Shown here: in pieces, positions 26,858-37,484 of the stretch
Layout: every line of letters starts with the position of its first letter
Position numbering within the stretch: position 1 is the stretch's first letter
NCBI GenBank assembly: GCA_038144195.1
Contig: JAYQNH010000002.1
Span: 434,001 to 498,000, forward strand
DNA from: VMDJ01 sp038144195
GTDB taxonomy: Bacteria > Pseudomonadota > Gammaproteobacteria > Chromatiales > Chromatiaceae
Length of the DNA: 64,000 nt
Direction: 5' to 3'
Translations under genes and position numbers: made by a program
Notes under the pieces: model-generated
Databases searched by the model: none
Told to the model about the DNA's origin: nothing
What the model saw: the letters and a program-made list of their open reading frames with translations, nothing else

Positions 26858-27742
26858 ATGTCGGCTGTCTACGAAACCAAGCTCCCTGACTTCAAGATGC
26901 TGCATCGCGGCAAGGTGCGCGACATCTATGATGTCGATGATCAACACATGTTGATTATCACCAGCGATCGTTTGTCAGCGTTCGATGTAATCTTGCCGCA
27001 AGCAATCCCCGGCAAAGGCGAAGTCCTGACACGTGTGGCTAACTTTTGGTTTGATCGCACGCAAAACATCCTGCCAAATCAACGCACCTCGCTGAAAGTT
27101 GAGGATGTCATTACCAACGAGGAAACTTGCAACTGGCTTGGTGATCGCGTGATGGTAGTACGCAAGTTGAAAGCGCTACCGGTGGAAGCGATTGTGCGCG
27201 GCTACATCATTGGTTCAGGTTGGAAAGACTATCAAGCCAATGGCAGTGTATGCGGCATCGAGCTGCCAAGTGGTCTGCAGCTAGCTGACAAACTACCAGA
27301 GCCTATCTTCACGCCATCGACCAAAGCAGCGGTTGGTGAGCATGATGAAAACATCGACTTCGAAGCCACTAAGAATCTATTGGGCGCAGAGATTGCTGAG
27401 CAGGTACGCGATGCCACCCTGCGCATCTATCAAGAGTGTGCTGACTATGCGCGCACCAAAGGCATCATCATCGCAGACACGAAGTTTGAATTTGGTCTTA
27501 ATGAAGAAGGTCAGCTAACCTTAATCGATGAAGTACTGACGCCTGACTCCTCTCGCTTCTGGCCAGCAGATCAATATCAACCCGGCATCAGCCCACCAAG
27601 TTTTGATAAACAGTTCGTACGTGACTATTTAGAGACGCTTGATTGGAATAAAAAAGCCCCAGGTCCAGAGCTGCCTCAAGAAATCATTGATAAGACGGCA
27701 GAAAAATATCGCGAAGCTGAGCGTTTACTGACTGGCAAATAA
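26858..27742 (+). CDS. purC: Phosphoribosylaminoimidazole-succinocarboxamide synthase
   Basis: 294 residues, the longer eukaryote-like SAICAR synthase type rather than the 240-residue E. coli form. Motifs: HRGKVRDIYD at the N-terminus, VEAIVRGYIIGSGWKDYQ, and DEVLTPDSSRFWP. It condenses CAIR with aspartate in purine synthesis using ATP. It is first of a tight run with the glutaredoxin (1-bp gap) and srkA. Confidence 0.94.
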   Translation: MSAVYETKLPDFKMLHRGKVRDIYDVDDQHMLIITSDRLSAFDVILPQAIPGKGEVLTRVANFWFDRTQNILPNQRTSLKVEDVITNEETCNWLGDRVMVVRKLKALPVEAIVRGYIIGSGWKDYQANGSVCGIELPSGLQLADKLPEPIFTPSTKAAVGEHDENIDFEATKNLLGAEIAEQVRDATLRIYQECADYARTKGIIIADTKFEFGLNEEGQLTLIDEVLTPDSSRFWPADQYQPGISPPSFDKQFVRDYLETLDWNKKAPGPELPQEIIDKTAEKYREAERLLTGK

Positions 27743-27743
27743 G

Positions 27744-27989
27744 ATGGCCGGTAAAACACCTCGCATCACCGTCTACAGCACCTCACAGTGCACCCACTGC
27801 AAGCAACTCAAACGCTGGCTTCAGGATCAAAACTTCCGCTTTCAGGAATTCGACATCCAGAAGAATCAGCGAGCCTTTAAGGAATTTTCCAAACTCGGCG
27901 CTCGCGGTGTGCCTGTCACCGTGATCAATGGAGAGCGGATCGATGGCTTTGATGTGAAGCGTTTTAGCAAATTACTAAAGCATGGATGA
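27744..27989 (+). CDS. Glutaredoxin-family protein
   Basis: 81 residues with redox motif CTHC at about residues 16-19, the cis-proline region GVPVTVING and the GFDVKRF tail, like NrdH/YruB-type glutaredoxins. Likely a cytoplasmic thiol reductant with unknown partner. It lies 1 bp after purC and overlaps srkA by 8 bp, indicating coupling. Confidence 0.85.
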   Translation: MAGKTPRITVYSTSQCTHCKQLKRWLQDQNFRFQEFDIQKNQRAFKEFSKLGARGVPVTVINGERIDGFDVKRFSKLLKHG

Positions 27990-28972
27990 GCATCCATACG
28001 ATCGGCTCAGCCCTGAGTTAATTCTCGAAGCAGTTGAGACAACCGGGCTGATCACAAGCGGTCAAATGCTCGAGCTAAACAGCTACGAGAATCGCGTTAT
28101 TCAAATAGGCATTGATGAACACCCAGGAATAGTCGCGAAGTTTTATCGCCCTGGCCGTTGGTCGAACGACACCATTCTGGAAGAGCATGAATTCAGCCAA
28201 GCCTTAAGCGATAACGACATACCGGTTATTGCACCTCTACGGTATAACGATCATAGCCTTTTGGAACATGAAGGATTTCGTTTCGCCCTCTTCCCTTGTC
28301 GCGGTGGTCGGTCACCTGACCTCGATAACCTAGATCAATTGGAATGGATTGGCAGGCTATTAGGTCGTATTCATAAGCTCGGCAGCGAAGCCCCCTTTGC
28401 GCATCGACCAAATATATCGGTTCAACGATTAGGGCGTGATGCTCAACAAGCTGTTCTGCAATCCGATCACTGCCCTATGGAATATAAACAGGGCTATGAG
28501 TCGATCAGCACACAACTCATTGATACCTGCGATGCACTGTTTGACGAGATAAAACCCACCTCAATTCGACTGCATGGTGACTGCCATCCCGGGAATATCC
28601 TTTGGACAGATGCGGGCCCACACTTTGTCGACATGGACGACTGCGCTAATGGCCCCAGCGATACAGGATCTCTGGATGCTAATCACGGGTGATGATCATG
28701 AAAAGCTCATTCAATGGCAAACGCTGCTTGAAGGCTATGAAACCTTTCATCAATTTGATCGACGTGAGTTACGACTTATCGAAGGATTGAGAAGCCTTCG
28801 CCAACTCCACTACACCGCTTGGCTTACTCAACGCTGGCAAGATCCGGCTTTCCCAAGAGCTTTCCCTTGGTTTGAAGAACGCAGTTATTGGGATGGTTAT
28901 CTTGCTGACCTATCACAACAACTTGAGAAGCTACTAAACGCTGAAGCGCCTCAGCTTGGTGGTAATTTTTAA
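27982..28972 (+). CDS. srkA: Stress response kinase A (YihE/RdoA family) (frameshifted)
   Basis: A Ser/Thr kinase with aminoglycoside-phosphotransferase fold. Substrate and nucleotide motifs: IRLHGDCHPGNILW (catalytic Asp) and HFVDMDDC (metal-binding Asp). One extra C in CCCC at 28653-28656 breaks the frame. Removing it gives GPAIQDLWMLI, followed by FHQFDRRELRLIE and YWDGYLADLSQQ as in the family. Full length is about 329 residues. In E. coli srkA is co-transcribed with dsbA; here it follows purC and a glutaredoxin. Confidence 0.88.
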
Positions 28973-30140
28973 GAATCGTTACCGAACAAATCGCGGGTAT
29001 AGATCTTCGCATCAACATCAGCAAGCTCATAACTCTTACGATTCGCAATGATCACATCACTTATCTTTTTGAATTCTTCGAGATCTTTTATCACTCGAGA
29101 ATTAAAGAATTCATCTTCTGTGAGCACTGGCTCATAAACGACAACTTCAATACCTTTTGCTTTGATGCGCTTCATCACGCCTTGGATAGACGATACACGG
29201 AAGTTATCCGATCCTGACTTCATAATCAGGCGATAAACACCCACAATCTTTGGCTGTCTCGCGATGATGCTATCGGCAACAAAATCTTTGCGCGTGGTGT
29301 TTGAGTCCACAATCGCTTGGATCAAGTTCTGTGGCACATCACTGTAATTAGCGCGAAGCTGCTTGGTATCTTTTGGCAAGCAGTAGCCGCCATAACCAAA
29401 GCTTGGGTTGTTGTAATGAGAGCCAATGCGTGGATCTAGCCCTACACCCTCGATAATCTGACGACTATCTAAACCATGCACTGCAGCATAGGTATCGAGC
29501 TCATTAAAGTACGCCACACGCATCGCAAGATAGCTAATACCAAACACCTTCATCGCTTCCGCTTCAGTTGGGACAGTGAGTAAGACATCGATATCTTTCT
29601 TGATCGCACCCTCAACCAACAAATCAGCAAACTTTTTTGCGCGATCTGATCGCTCACCCACAATGATGCGTGATGGATACAGGTTGTCATACAGGGCTTT
29701 ACCTTCCCGCAAAAATTCTGGCGAAAAGATAAGATTCTTACACTCGGTACTATCGATGAGTTTTTGTGTATAGCCCACGGGGATCGTTGATTTGATTATC
29801 ATCACCGCATCAGGGTTTACGCTCTTCACATCTCGAATAACCGCTTCAACCGATCCGGTATTAAAGTAATTCGTCACTGGGTCATAATCAGTAGGCGTGG
29901 CAATCACGACATATTCAGCACCCGTGAAAGCCTCTTGCTTATCCGTTGTCGCTTTGAGATTCAGCTCACGATTCGCCAAGAAATCTTCGATCTCTGCATC
30001 GACGATGGGCGATTTACGCTGATTAATCAGCTCAACTTTCTCTGGAACGATATCGAGGCAACAACTTCATGATGCTGCGCTAATAACACCGCATTTGAAA
30101 GGCCTACATAACCTGTACCTGCGACAGCAATCTTCATCAT
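28969..30140 (-). CDS. ugd: UDP-glucose 6-dehydrogenase (frameshifted)
   Basis: Oxidises UDP-glucose to UDP-glucuronate for polysaccharides. N-terminal NAD motif MKIAVAGTGYVGLSNAVLL is encoded at 30079-30140. The body has VVIATPTDYD, KSTIPVGYT, FSPEFLREGKALYDNLYPSR and the catalytic Cys in FGYGGYCLPKDTKQL. A base is missing near 30055-30060 (plus-strand GAGGC); restoring it gives a continuous LDIVPEKVELINQR segment. About 390 residues, normal. The start is ATGATG at 30135-30140. It overlaps the srkA end by 4 bp, convergently. Confidence 0.92.
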
Positions 30141-30210
30141 GAATCTCAAAACTAAAAATTTAGAGCTGATAGGATAACGATTTCTGGCTTATGACAGAAC
30201 GAAGGACATA

Positions 30211-30237
30211 AAAAAAGCGCTCCGAAGAGCGCTTTTT
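30211..30237 (-). terminator. Terminator after fba
   Basis: Stem GCGCTC/GAGCGC with CGAA loop (reads TTCG on the minus strand), flanked by A and T runs on both sides. It stands between fba and ugd and can end the tkt-to-fba transcript. Confidence 0.85.
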
Positions 30238-30254
30238 CATCGACCAAGATCGAA

Positions 30255-31295
30255 TTACAGGCCGTAGAAGCCCTGCATAGTCTCAAGTGACTTAGCAGAA
30301 ATCTTATCTGCCATGCCCTCTGAGCCAAATGACTGATAACGAGCCTTACAGATCTCAGTCATTGCTTTAGTTGACTCTTTCAAGAACTTACGTGGATCAA
30401 AGTTGCTTGGGTTGTCATTCAAGTGCTTACGGATAGAACCGGTAGATGCCATACGCAAGTCAGTATCGATGTTAACTTTACGAACACCTGACTTAATGCC
30501 TTCAACGATTTCACCAACTGGTACACCGTAGGTTTGACCCATATCACCACCGTAGTTGTTGATGATTTCGAGCCAATCTTGAGGCACTGAAGAAGAACCG
30601 TGCATAACCAAGTGAGTGTTAGGAATGCGAGCGTGGATCTCTTTGATGCGGTCGATACGCAAGATCTCGCCATCTGGCTCTTTAGTGAACTTGTAAGCGC
30701 CGTGTGAAGTACCGATTGCGATCGCCAATGCGTCAACGCCAGTCTTCTCAACAAAGTCAGCCGCCTCTTCAACGCTGGTCAACAGCATATCCATGTCCAG
30801 CTTGCCTTCTGCACCGTGGCCGTCTTCTTCGCCCATTTCACCGGTTTCCAAAGAACCTAAGCAACCCAACTCACCTTCAACTGAAACACCAGCAGCGTGA
30901 GCGATATCAACCACCTGCTTAGTCACATCCACGTTGTACTCATAAGATGCTGGAGTCTTACCGTCAGACATCAAAGAGCCGTCCATCATGACTGAGCTAA
31001 AGCCAGACTGAATAGAACGGGTACAGATCGCTGGAGATGCGCCGTGGTCTTGGTGCATACAAACAGGAATGTGTGGGTACATTTCGATCGCTGCAGAGAT
31101 CAAGTGACGCAAGAATGGCTCGCCCGCGTAAGAACGCGCACCAGCAGAACCCTGCAGAATCACTGGGCTGTTAACTGCATCTGCAGCTTCCATGATCGCG
31201 TGGACTTGCTCCATGTTGTTTACGTTAAACGCTGGCAAACCGTAGTTGTTCTCAGCAGCGTGGTCCAACAATTGGCGTAGAGTAATCAAAGCCAT
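30255..31295 (-). CDS. fba: Fructose-bisphosphate aldolase, class II
   Basis: 346 residues, of the CbbA-like class II type. Zinc-binding histidines lie in CMHQDHGASP, IGTSHGAYK and LVMHGSSS; catalytic Glu region GVSVEGELG. It cleaves fructose 1,6-bisphosphate, or sedoheptulose bisphosphate in some autotrophs and methylotrophs. It is the last gene of the tkt-gapA-pgk-pyk-fba cluster. Confidence 0.95.
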   Translation of the reverse strand: MALITLRQLLDHAAENNYGLPAFNVNNMEQVHAIMEAADAVNSPVILQGSAGARSYAGEPFLRHLISAAIEMYPHIPVCMHQDHGASPAICTRSIQSGFSSVMMDGSLMSDGKTPASYEYNVDVTKQVVDIAHAAGVSVEGELGCLGSLETGEMGEEDGHGAEGKLDMDMLLTSVEEAADFVEKTGVDALAIAIGTSHGAYKFTKEPDGEILRIDRIKEIHARIPNTHLVMHGSSSVPQDWLEIINNYGGDMGQTYGVPVGEIVEGIKSGVRKVNIDTDLRMASTGSIRKHLNDNPSNFDPRKFLKESTKAMTEICKARYQSFGSEGMADKISAKSLETMQGFYGL

Positions 31296-31342
31296 GTTAA
31301 ATCTCCTAAGTGTTAAACGTTTCCGTTTGAATTTAAAAAAAT

Positions 31343-32785
31343 TTACTTCACCTGATGATCACCAACACGGATGACTTTCATCACGTTGGTGCCACCAGCA
31401 ATACCATTCAAGTCGCCCTTGGTGATGATCACCATATCGCCATCACGCACTGCGCCACGACGTTGCAACTCTTCGATAATTTCCACATTCGCCTGTTGCG
31501 AATCGATACCTGCCTCAAGTGCAAAGCTCACCGGGTAAACACCACGGTACAAGGTCACCTTGCGACGCGACGATACGCGTGAGGTCATCGCATAAATCGG
31601 GATACCCGATGAAATACGCGACATCCATTTGGTCGTTGCGCCCGATTCGGTCAAAGCCGCAATCGCTGCCACGCCCAAGTGGTTAGCGGTGTACATCGTT
31701 GCCATCGCAATCGACTCATCGATCTGCTCAAAGTGCGTATGCAAACGGTGATCAGAACGACGTGCAGAGCTTTGTTTCTCCGCTTCGATACACACGCGAT
31801 TCATCGCCTCAACCGCTTCGACCGGATACTTACCGGCAGCCGACTCTGCTGACAACATGATCGCATCGGTACCATCGATAACAGCGTTAGCGACGTCGAA
31901 AACCTCTGCACGAGTTGGAATCGGATTCTCAATCATCGACTCCATCATTTGTGTTGCGGTAATCACCACACAGTTCATTTGACGAGCGCGACTGATCAAC
32001 ATCTTTTGTGCTGCAGGCAATTCCGCATCACCAATCTCAACACCCAAGTCACCACGTGCCACCATGATCACATCGGACGCATTAATAATATCGTCGATAT
32101 GGTTCAGCGCTTCTGCACGCTCAACCTTCGCAACAATGCCACCTTGGCCACCGGCCTCGCGCAGCAGATCTCGCGCACGACGACAATCATCGCCTGTTTG
32201 AACAAAAGACACCGCCAAATAATCAGCTTCAATTGATGCTGCAAACTTGATGTCTTCCAAATCTTTATCGGTCAACGCAGGCGCAGATAAACCACCACCT
32301 TGCTTGTTGATACCTTTGTTATTCGATAGCTTGCCACCCAGTTTGACCTGGCAACGAATCTCAGAGCCGGCAATCTCTTCTACCCACAAAACGATCAAAC
32401 CATCATTAAGTAACAGCGTGTCGCCACGTGAGCATTCTTCATGCAGCGTTGAGTAACCTGTGCCAACGCGCTCTTGATTACCTTTCTCTTTATCCCAAGC
32501 GGTATCTATGATGAATTTGTCACCGATTGCTAATTTGATTTCATCATTTTCAAAGCGTGCGATACGAATCTTTGGACCCTGAAGGTCAATCAGCACACCA
32601 ACTTGTCGACCACTCGCTCGCGCGCGATCACGCACCCATTCCGCACGTCGCTGATGCTCTTCATAACTTCCGTGCGACATGTTCAAACGAACAACGTCGA
32701 CACCGGCGGCAATAATCTCGTCGAGTGTTTTTGGGTCATCTGTTGCCGGCCCTAGGGTCGCAACAATTTTCGTACGTCTTGGCAT
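31343..32785 (-). CDS. pyk: Pyruvate kinase
   Basis: 480 residues. Motifs: RLNMSHGSYEEH, DLQGPKIR, the catalytic Lys region in IVAKVERAEA, and the Mg/substrate site MVARGDLGVEI. A C-terminal allosteric domain is present. It converts phosphoenolpyruvate and ADP to pyruvate and ATP. It lies between pgk and fba, all minus strand. Confidence 0.95.
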   Translation of the reverse strand: MPRRTKIVATLGPATDDPKTLDEIIAAGVDVVRLNMSHGSYEEHQRRAEWVRDRARASGRQVGVLIDLQGPKIRIARFENDEIKLAIGDKFIIDTAWDKEKGNQERVGTGYSTLHEECSRGDTLLLNDGLIVLWVEEIAGSEIRCQVKLGGKLSNNKGINKQGGGLSAPALTDKDLEDIKFAASIEADYLAVSFVQTGDDCRRARDLLREAGGQGGIVAKVERAEALNHIDDIINASDVIMVARGDLGVEIGDAELPAAQKMLISRARQMNCVVITATQMMESMIENPIPTRAEVFDVANAVIDGTDAIMLSAESAAGKYPVEAVEAMNRVCIEAEKQSSARRSDHRLHTHFEQIDESIAMATMYTANHLGVAAIAALTESGATTKWMSRISSGIPIYAMTSRVSSRRKVTLYRGVYPVSFALEAGIDSQQANVEIIEELQRRGAVRDGDMVIITKGDLNGIAGGTNVMKVIRVGDHQVK

Positions 32786-32881
32786 TTAATTTCCTACTTG
32801 CGAGACAAACTTTCTCTCGCGACACGCCCACCCCATGGTGAACGAGTAATTAGGGGCAGCTCGCGCCACCCCTAAAAATTT

Positions 32882-34061
32882 TTATTTTGCAGCTTCTTCC
32901 AACATAGCAACAGCTGGCAGTGTTTTACCTTCAAGGTATTCCAAGAAAGCACCACCTGCGGTTGAGATGTAAGACACCTGATCATAGATGTCATATTTTT
33001 GGATCGCTGCGATGGTGTCACCACCACCGGCTAATGAGAATGCTTTTGAATTCGCAATCGCCATCGATACTGTCTTAGTACCTTCACCGAATTGATCAAA
33101 TTCAAATACACCAACAGGACCGTTCCAAACTACAGTGCCTGCGTTAGCGATGATGTCAGCCAACTCTTTCGCTGAATCTGGGCCGATATCAAAAATCATG
33201 TCGTCGTCAGCCACATCACCTGCAGCTTTCAAGGTTGCTTCAGCGGTTTCGCTGAACTCTTTACCGCACACAACATCAGTCGCGATGGGAATGATCGCAC
33301 CACGTGCAGACATCTTTTCAACCAAAGCCTTTTGCGGTATCAACCAAATCATCTTCACAAAGTGATTTACCAACGTTGTTACCCATCGCTTTCAAGAAGG
33401 TGTTTGCGATACCACCACCAACAACTAGCTGGTCAACCTTTTCTGACAAAGCTTCCAACACAGTTAGTTTGGTAGAGACTTTTGAACCACCAACGATAGC
33501 GACCATTGGACGCGCTGGCTCAGCCAATGCCTTAGCCAAGTTGTCCAATTCATCAGATAACAAAATACCCGCACAAGCCACTGGCGCAAACTTACCTGCA
33601 CCATGTGTTGATGCCTGTGCACGGTGCGCTGTACCAAATGCATCCATCACGTAAACGTCACACAAAGCAGCGTATTGCTTTGACAAGGTCTCGTCGTCTT
33701 TCTTTTCACCAGCGTTGAAACGCACGTTTTCCAAAAGAACCACTTCGCCATCAGCCACATCAAAACCACCGTTTAGGTAGTCTTTAATTAAACGAACGTC
33801 TTTACCCATTTTCGCTGACATATCTGCCGCGATAGGTGCCAATGAGTTCTCCTCATCTGCTTTACCTTCTTCTGGACGACCACGGTGAGACATCACCATG
33901 ACCTTTGCGCCTGCTTTTGCACAATGCTCAATAGTTGGCATAGACGCCGTAATACGTGCATCAGAGGTCACTTTGCCATCTTTAACAGGGACGTTAAGGT
34001 CTGAACGAATAAGCACGCGCTTACCCGCTAGATCGAGATCGGTCAGCTTAATGAAAGCCAT
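32882..34061 (-). CDS. pgk: Phosphoglycerate kinase (frameshifted)
   Basis: N-terminal substrate site RVLIRSDLNVPVKDG and VMSHRGRPE; C-terminal nucleotide site GPVGVFE and SLAGGGDT. An extra base in CC (plus strand) at 33328-33329 breaks it after LVDTAK; corrected reading ALVEKMSARG joins the halves. Full length is about 393 residues, normal. It catalyses 1,3-bisphosphoglycerate to 3-phosphoglycerate with ATP. As an essential single-copy function, the break is more likely an error than decay. Confidence 0.94.
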
Positions 34062-34097
34062 GTTGAACTCCTAAAATTTAATGATTTAAAAACATTC

Positions 34098-34162
34098 AGG
34101 ACACACTGCCTGTGTCCAAAAGGCTTTTAAGAAGAATGGCTGATCACCAAAGTGATCAGCCA
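34098..34162 (-). other. Two perfect hairpins between gapA and pgk
   Basis: The larger has an 11-bp perfect stem (TGGCTGATCAC/GTGATCAGCCA, CAAA loop, 34137-34162) right after the gapA stop. The second has a 7-bp stem (GGACACA/TGTGTCC, 34098-34116) 37 bp before the pgk start. There is no clear T run, so partial termination, processing or mRNA stability control is more likely than full stop. Confidence 0.5.
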
Positions 34163-34176
34163 CATCTCTTTAGCTA

Positions 34177-35181
34177 TTAGCCAGCAACGTGACGTGCGAA
34201 ACGCAACATGTTGCAGGTGTAGCCGTACTCGTTGTCGTACCAAGAAACAACCTTAACGAAGGTCTCATCCAGTGCGATACCTGCTTCTGCATCAAAGATT
34301 GATGAGTAGCCACAGCCACGGAAGTCAGTAGAAACAACTTTCTCATCGGTGTATGACAAGGTGTCACCGATACCTGCAGTTTCTGACGCTGCTTTCATTG
34401 CTTTACAGATTTCTTCGTACTTAGCTGGCTTATCCAACTCAACAGTCAGGTCAACAACAGATACGTCTGAGGTTGGTACGCGGAATGCCATACCAGTCAA
34501 CTTACCGTTCAACTCTGGCAATACAACGCCTACTGCTTTAGCTGCGCCGGTAGATGATGGAATGATGTTTTCCAAAATACCGCGGCCGCCGCGCCAGTCT
34601 TTCATTGAAGGACCGTCAACAGTCTTTTGAGTAGCAGTCGCTGCGTGAACAGTTGACATCAAGCCACGCTTGATACCCCAGTTATCGTTAAGAACCTTAG
34701 CGATTGGTGCCAAGCAGTTAGTGGTACAAGACGCTGCTGAAACGATGTTCTGGCCTGCGTACTTCTCGTGGTTAACACCGTATACAAACATTGGTGTTGT
34801 ATCTTTAGAAGGTGCTGACATAACAACTTTCTTTGCGCCTGCATCGATGTGCTTCTGACAAGTCTCTTCAGTCAAGAAGAAGCCAGTACACTCAAGCACC
34901 AAATCAACATTGATGTCACCCCAAGCAAGATCTGAAGGATCACGCTCAGCAGTCAAACGAATGGTTTTACCGTTAACAACCAAGTTGTTACCGTCTACAG
35001 CTACATCACCTTTGAAGTTACCGTGAACTGAGTCGTACTTCAGCATGTATGCCAAGTAGTCTGCATCCAACAAGTCGTTGATACCGACAACTTCGATGTC
35101 GTTTGAGAAATCTTGTGCAATTGCACGGAACGCCATACGACCGATACGACCGAAACCGTTAATACCTACTTTAATAGCCAT
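34177..35181 (-). CDS. gapA: Glyceraldehyde-3-phosphate dehydrogenase, type I
   Basis: 334 residues. NAD-binding GINGFGRIGRMAFRA; active-site Cys in SAASCTTNCLAP; C-terminal SWYDNEYGYTCNML. It oxidises glyceraldehyde-3-phosphate to 1,3-bisphosphoglycerate. It is second in the cluster after tkt (55-bp gap). Confidence 0.95.
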   Translation of the reverse strand: MAIKVGINGFGRIGRMAFRAIAQDFSNDIEVVGINDLLDADYLAYMLKYDSVHGNFKGDVAVDGNNLVVNGKTIRLTAERDPSDLAWGDINVDLVLECTGFFLTEETCQKHIDAGAKKVVMSAPSKDTTPMFVYGVNHEKYAGQNIVSAASCTTNCLAPIAKVLNDNWGIKRGLMSTVHAATATQKTVDGPSMKDWRGGRGILENIIPSSTGAAKAVGVVLPELNGKLTGMAFRVPTSDVSVVDLTVELDKPAKYEEICKAMKAASETAGIGDTLSYTDEKVVSTDFRGCGYSSIFDAEAGIALDETFVKVVSWYDNEYGYTCNMLRFARHVAG

Positions 35182-35236
35182 TTACTAACTCCTAATTATT
35201 GGCCGATTGATACCGGCCTTTTCTAAATTAAATCGA

Positions 35237-37222
35237 TTAACCTAAAACGCTTTTCGCTGTAGCCACTACGTTGTCTACAGTGAAACCAAACTCTTTAAAT
35301 AGTTCGCCAGCAGGTGCTGATTCACCGAAGCTCTTCATAGCTACGATGCCGCCATCAAGACCTACGTACTTGTACCAAGACTGATCAACACCAGCTTCGA
35401 TTGCTACGCGCTTAACACCTGGGGTAAGAACTGAATCTTTGTAAGCTTGATCTTGCTTATCGAATGCACAAGTTGATGGCATTGAAACCACACGTACTTT
35501 TGCATCCATTGCTGCTGCCGCATCAACCGCCAAAGAAACCTCAGAGCCAGTTGCAATGAAAATAATGTCCGCATCGCCATCACAATCTTTCAAGACGTAA
35601 CCGCCCTTCTCGATGTTCTTAACTTGCTCTGCAGTACGCTCCATTGGGGTGAGGTTCTGACGCGAGAACACCAAACCAGTTGGTGCATTGCCACGCAACA
35701 TAGCCATCTTCCAAGAAACCGCAGACTCAACAGCATCACACGCACGCCAAGTTTCAAAACCTGGGATAACACGCATGGTTGAGAGTTGCTCAACTGGCTG
35801 GTGAGTTGGGCCGTCTTCACCCAGACCAATTGAGTCGTGAGTGTAAACATAGATAGTGCCGATCTTCATCAACGCAGACATACGCAAAGCGTTACGCATG
35901 AACTCCATGAACATGAAGAAGGTGCCACCGTAAACTTTAAAGCCACCGTGAAGAACCATACCGTTCATCATGTGCGCCATACCGAATTCACGAACACCCC
36001 AAGACAGGTAGTTACCGTTCGCGTTTTCTTTATTCACTTTGACAGTGCCTGACCAGTTAGTCAGGTTAGAACCGGTAAGGTCAGCTGAACCACCGAACAT
36101 CTCTGGCAACAATGGACCCAGTACTTCAATCGCGTTTTGTGACGCTTTACGTGATGCAATGTTTGGCATGTCCGCTTGGGTTTGCGCGATGAACTTATCC
36201 ATCTCAACTTCGAAGTTGCCAGGCAACTCACCCGCCACACGACGCTCAAATTCAGCCGCCTCTGCAGGGAATGCCGCTTTATAAGCCGCAAATTTTTCAT
36301 TCCATGCTGCTTCGTCTTTAGCACCCTGCTCTTTGTGATCCCAACCCGCGTAAACGTCTGCTGGAATTTCGAATGGCGCTGCAGTCCAACCCAACTCTTT
36401 ACGAGTCAGTGCGATCTCATCATCACCTAAAGGTGCGCCGTGACAGTCATGGCCACCTGCTTTATTAGGTGAACCAAAACCGATGGTGGTCTTACAACAA
36501 ATCATTGAAGGCTTATCAGTTACTGACTTCGCTTCTGCGATAGCTTTGTTGATTGCATCCGCATCGTGACCATCAACATCAGCAATCACGTGCCAGTTAT
36601 ATGACTTGAAGCGAGCAGGTACGCCAACTTCCATCCAATCACCAATATGACCATCGATAGAGATGTCATTGTCGTCCCAGAAAGCAATCAGTTTGCCTAG
36701 GCCTAACGTACCGGCCATCGCACATGACTCGTGCGATAAACCTTCCATCAAACAACCATCACCTAAGAATACGTAGGTGTTGTGATCAACGATCTCATGA
36801 CCTGGCTTATTGAACTGAGCTGCCAAAGTGCGCTCAGCAATCGCCATACCCACAGCATTAGTGATGCCCTGACCCAAAGGACCAGTGGTTGTTTCGATAC
36901 CGTCTGCGTAACCGTACTCAGGGTGACCTGCTGTCTTAGAGTGCAACTGACGGAAGTCTTTGATGTCATCGATGGTCAGATTGAAGCCAGTTAAATGCAG
37001 CAATGAGTAAATCAGCATCGAGCCGTGGCCATTCGAAAGAACGAAACGGTCACGGTCAGCCCACTTGGCGTTAGTTGGGTTGTACTTCATGTGATCGTTC
37101 CAGAGCACCTCAGCAATATCCGCCATGCCCATTGGGGCACCCGGGTGACCTGAGTTAGCTTTTTGAACAGCATCCATAGATAACGCGCGAATGGCGTTGG
37201 CAAGCTCTCTGCGTGAGGACAT
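35237..37222 (-). CDS. tkt: Transketolase
   Basis: 661 residues. Thiamine-diphosphate enzyme of the pentose phosphate pathway (also Calvin or RuMP cycles). GHPGAPMGMADI, the cofactor motif GDGCLMEGLSHE, and DSIGLGEDGPTHQP in the pyrimidine domain. A strong AGGAGA site lies before the ATG. A long leader with several hairpins precedes it. It is first gene of the cluster through fba. Confidence 0.95.
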   Translation of the reverse strand: MSSRRELANAIRALSMDAVQKANSGHPGAPMGMADIAEVLWNDHMKYNPTNAKWADRDRFVLSNGHGSMLIYSLLHLTGFNLTIDDIKDFRQLHSKTAGHPEYGYADGIETTTGPLGQGITNAVGMAIAERTLAAQFNKPGHEIVDHNTYVFLGDGCLMEGLSHESCAMAGTLGLGKLIAFWDDNDISIDGHIGDWMEVGVPARFKSYNWHVIADVDGHDADAINKAIAEAKSVTDKPSMICCKTTIGFGSPNKAGGHDCHGAPLGDDEIALTRKELGWTAAPFEIPADVYAGWDHKEQGAKDEAAWNEKFAAYKAAFPAEAAEFERRVAGELPGNFEVEMDKFIAQTQADMPNIASRKASQNAIEVLGPLLPEMFGGSADLTGSNLTNWSGTVKVNKENANGNYLSWGVREFGMAHMMNGMVLHGGFKVYGGTFFMFMEFMRNALRMSALMKIGTIYVYTHDSIGLGEDGPTHQPVEQLSTMRVIPGFETWRACDAVESAVSWKMAMLRGNAPTGLVFSRQNLTPMERTAEQVKNIEKGGYVLKDCDGDADIIFIATGSEVSLAVDAAAAMDAKVRVVSMPSTCAFDKQDQAYKDSVLTPGVKRVAIEAGVDQSWYKYVGLDGGIVAMKSFGESAPAGELFKEFGFTVDNVVATAKSVLG

Positions 37223-37280
37223 AAGTCTCTCCTGATCTAATGTTTAAAAGTTGTGGTCTTGAAAGGTGAAAACCCAGCAA

Positions 37281-37370
37281 GAATTGAATTCTTCAATTGC
37301 ACCTAGCGATCAGTGCTAGGGAGTCTGCAACGAGGGGCAGACTTAGCAAAAGCGATGGGCATTCTCGCTC
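37281..37370 (-). other. Structured leader of tkt: four consecutive perfect hairpins
   Basis: Four perfect inverted repeats in 90 bp: AATTGA/TCAATT (37282-37298), CCTAGC/GCTAGG (37302-37320), AGTCTGC/GCAGACT (37322-37342) and AGCGA/TCGCT (37350-37369). They lie 60-150 bp before the tkt start, in what should be its 5' untranslated RNA. They match no riboswitch class I know. The rest of the 37223-37484 gap shows no gene. Confidence 0.5.
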
Positions 37371-37484
37371 AGGTGTCTTATACGGGGCAAGATAGGAAGT
37401 AAGGAATATTCAAATATACCCATAAAATTTAAATTTATGCGTACAAGTAATTGATTTTATAGGGAAGATAAATCCCCAGAAAAA

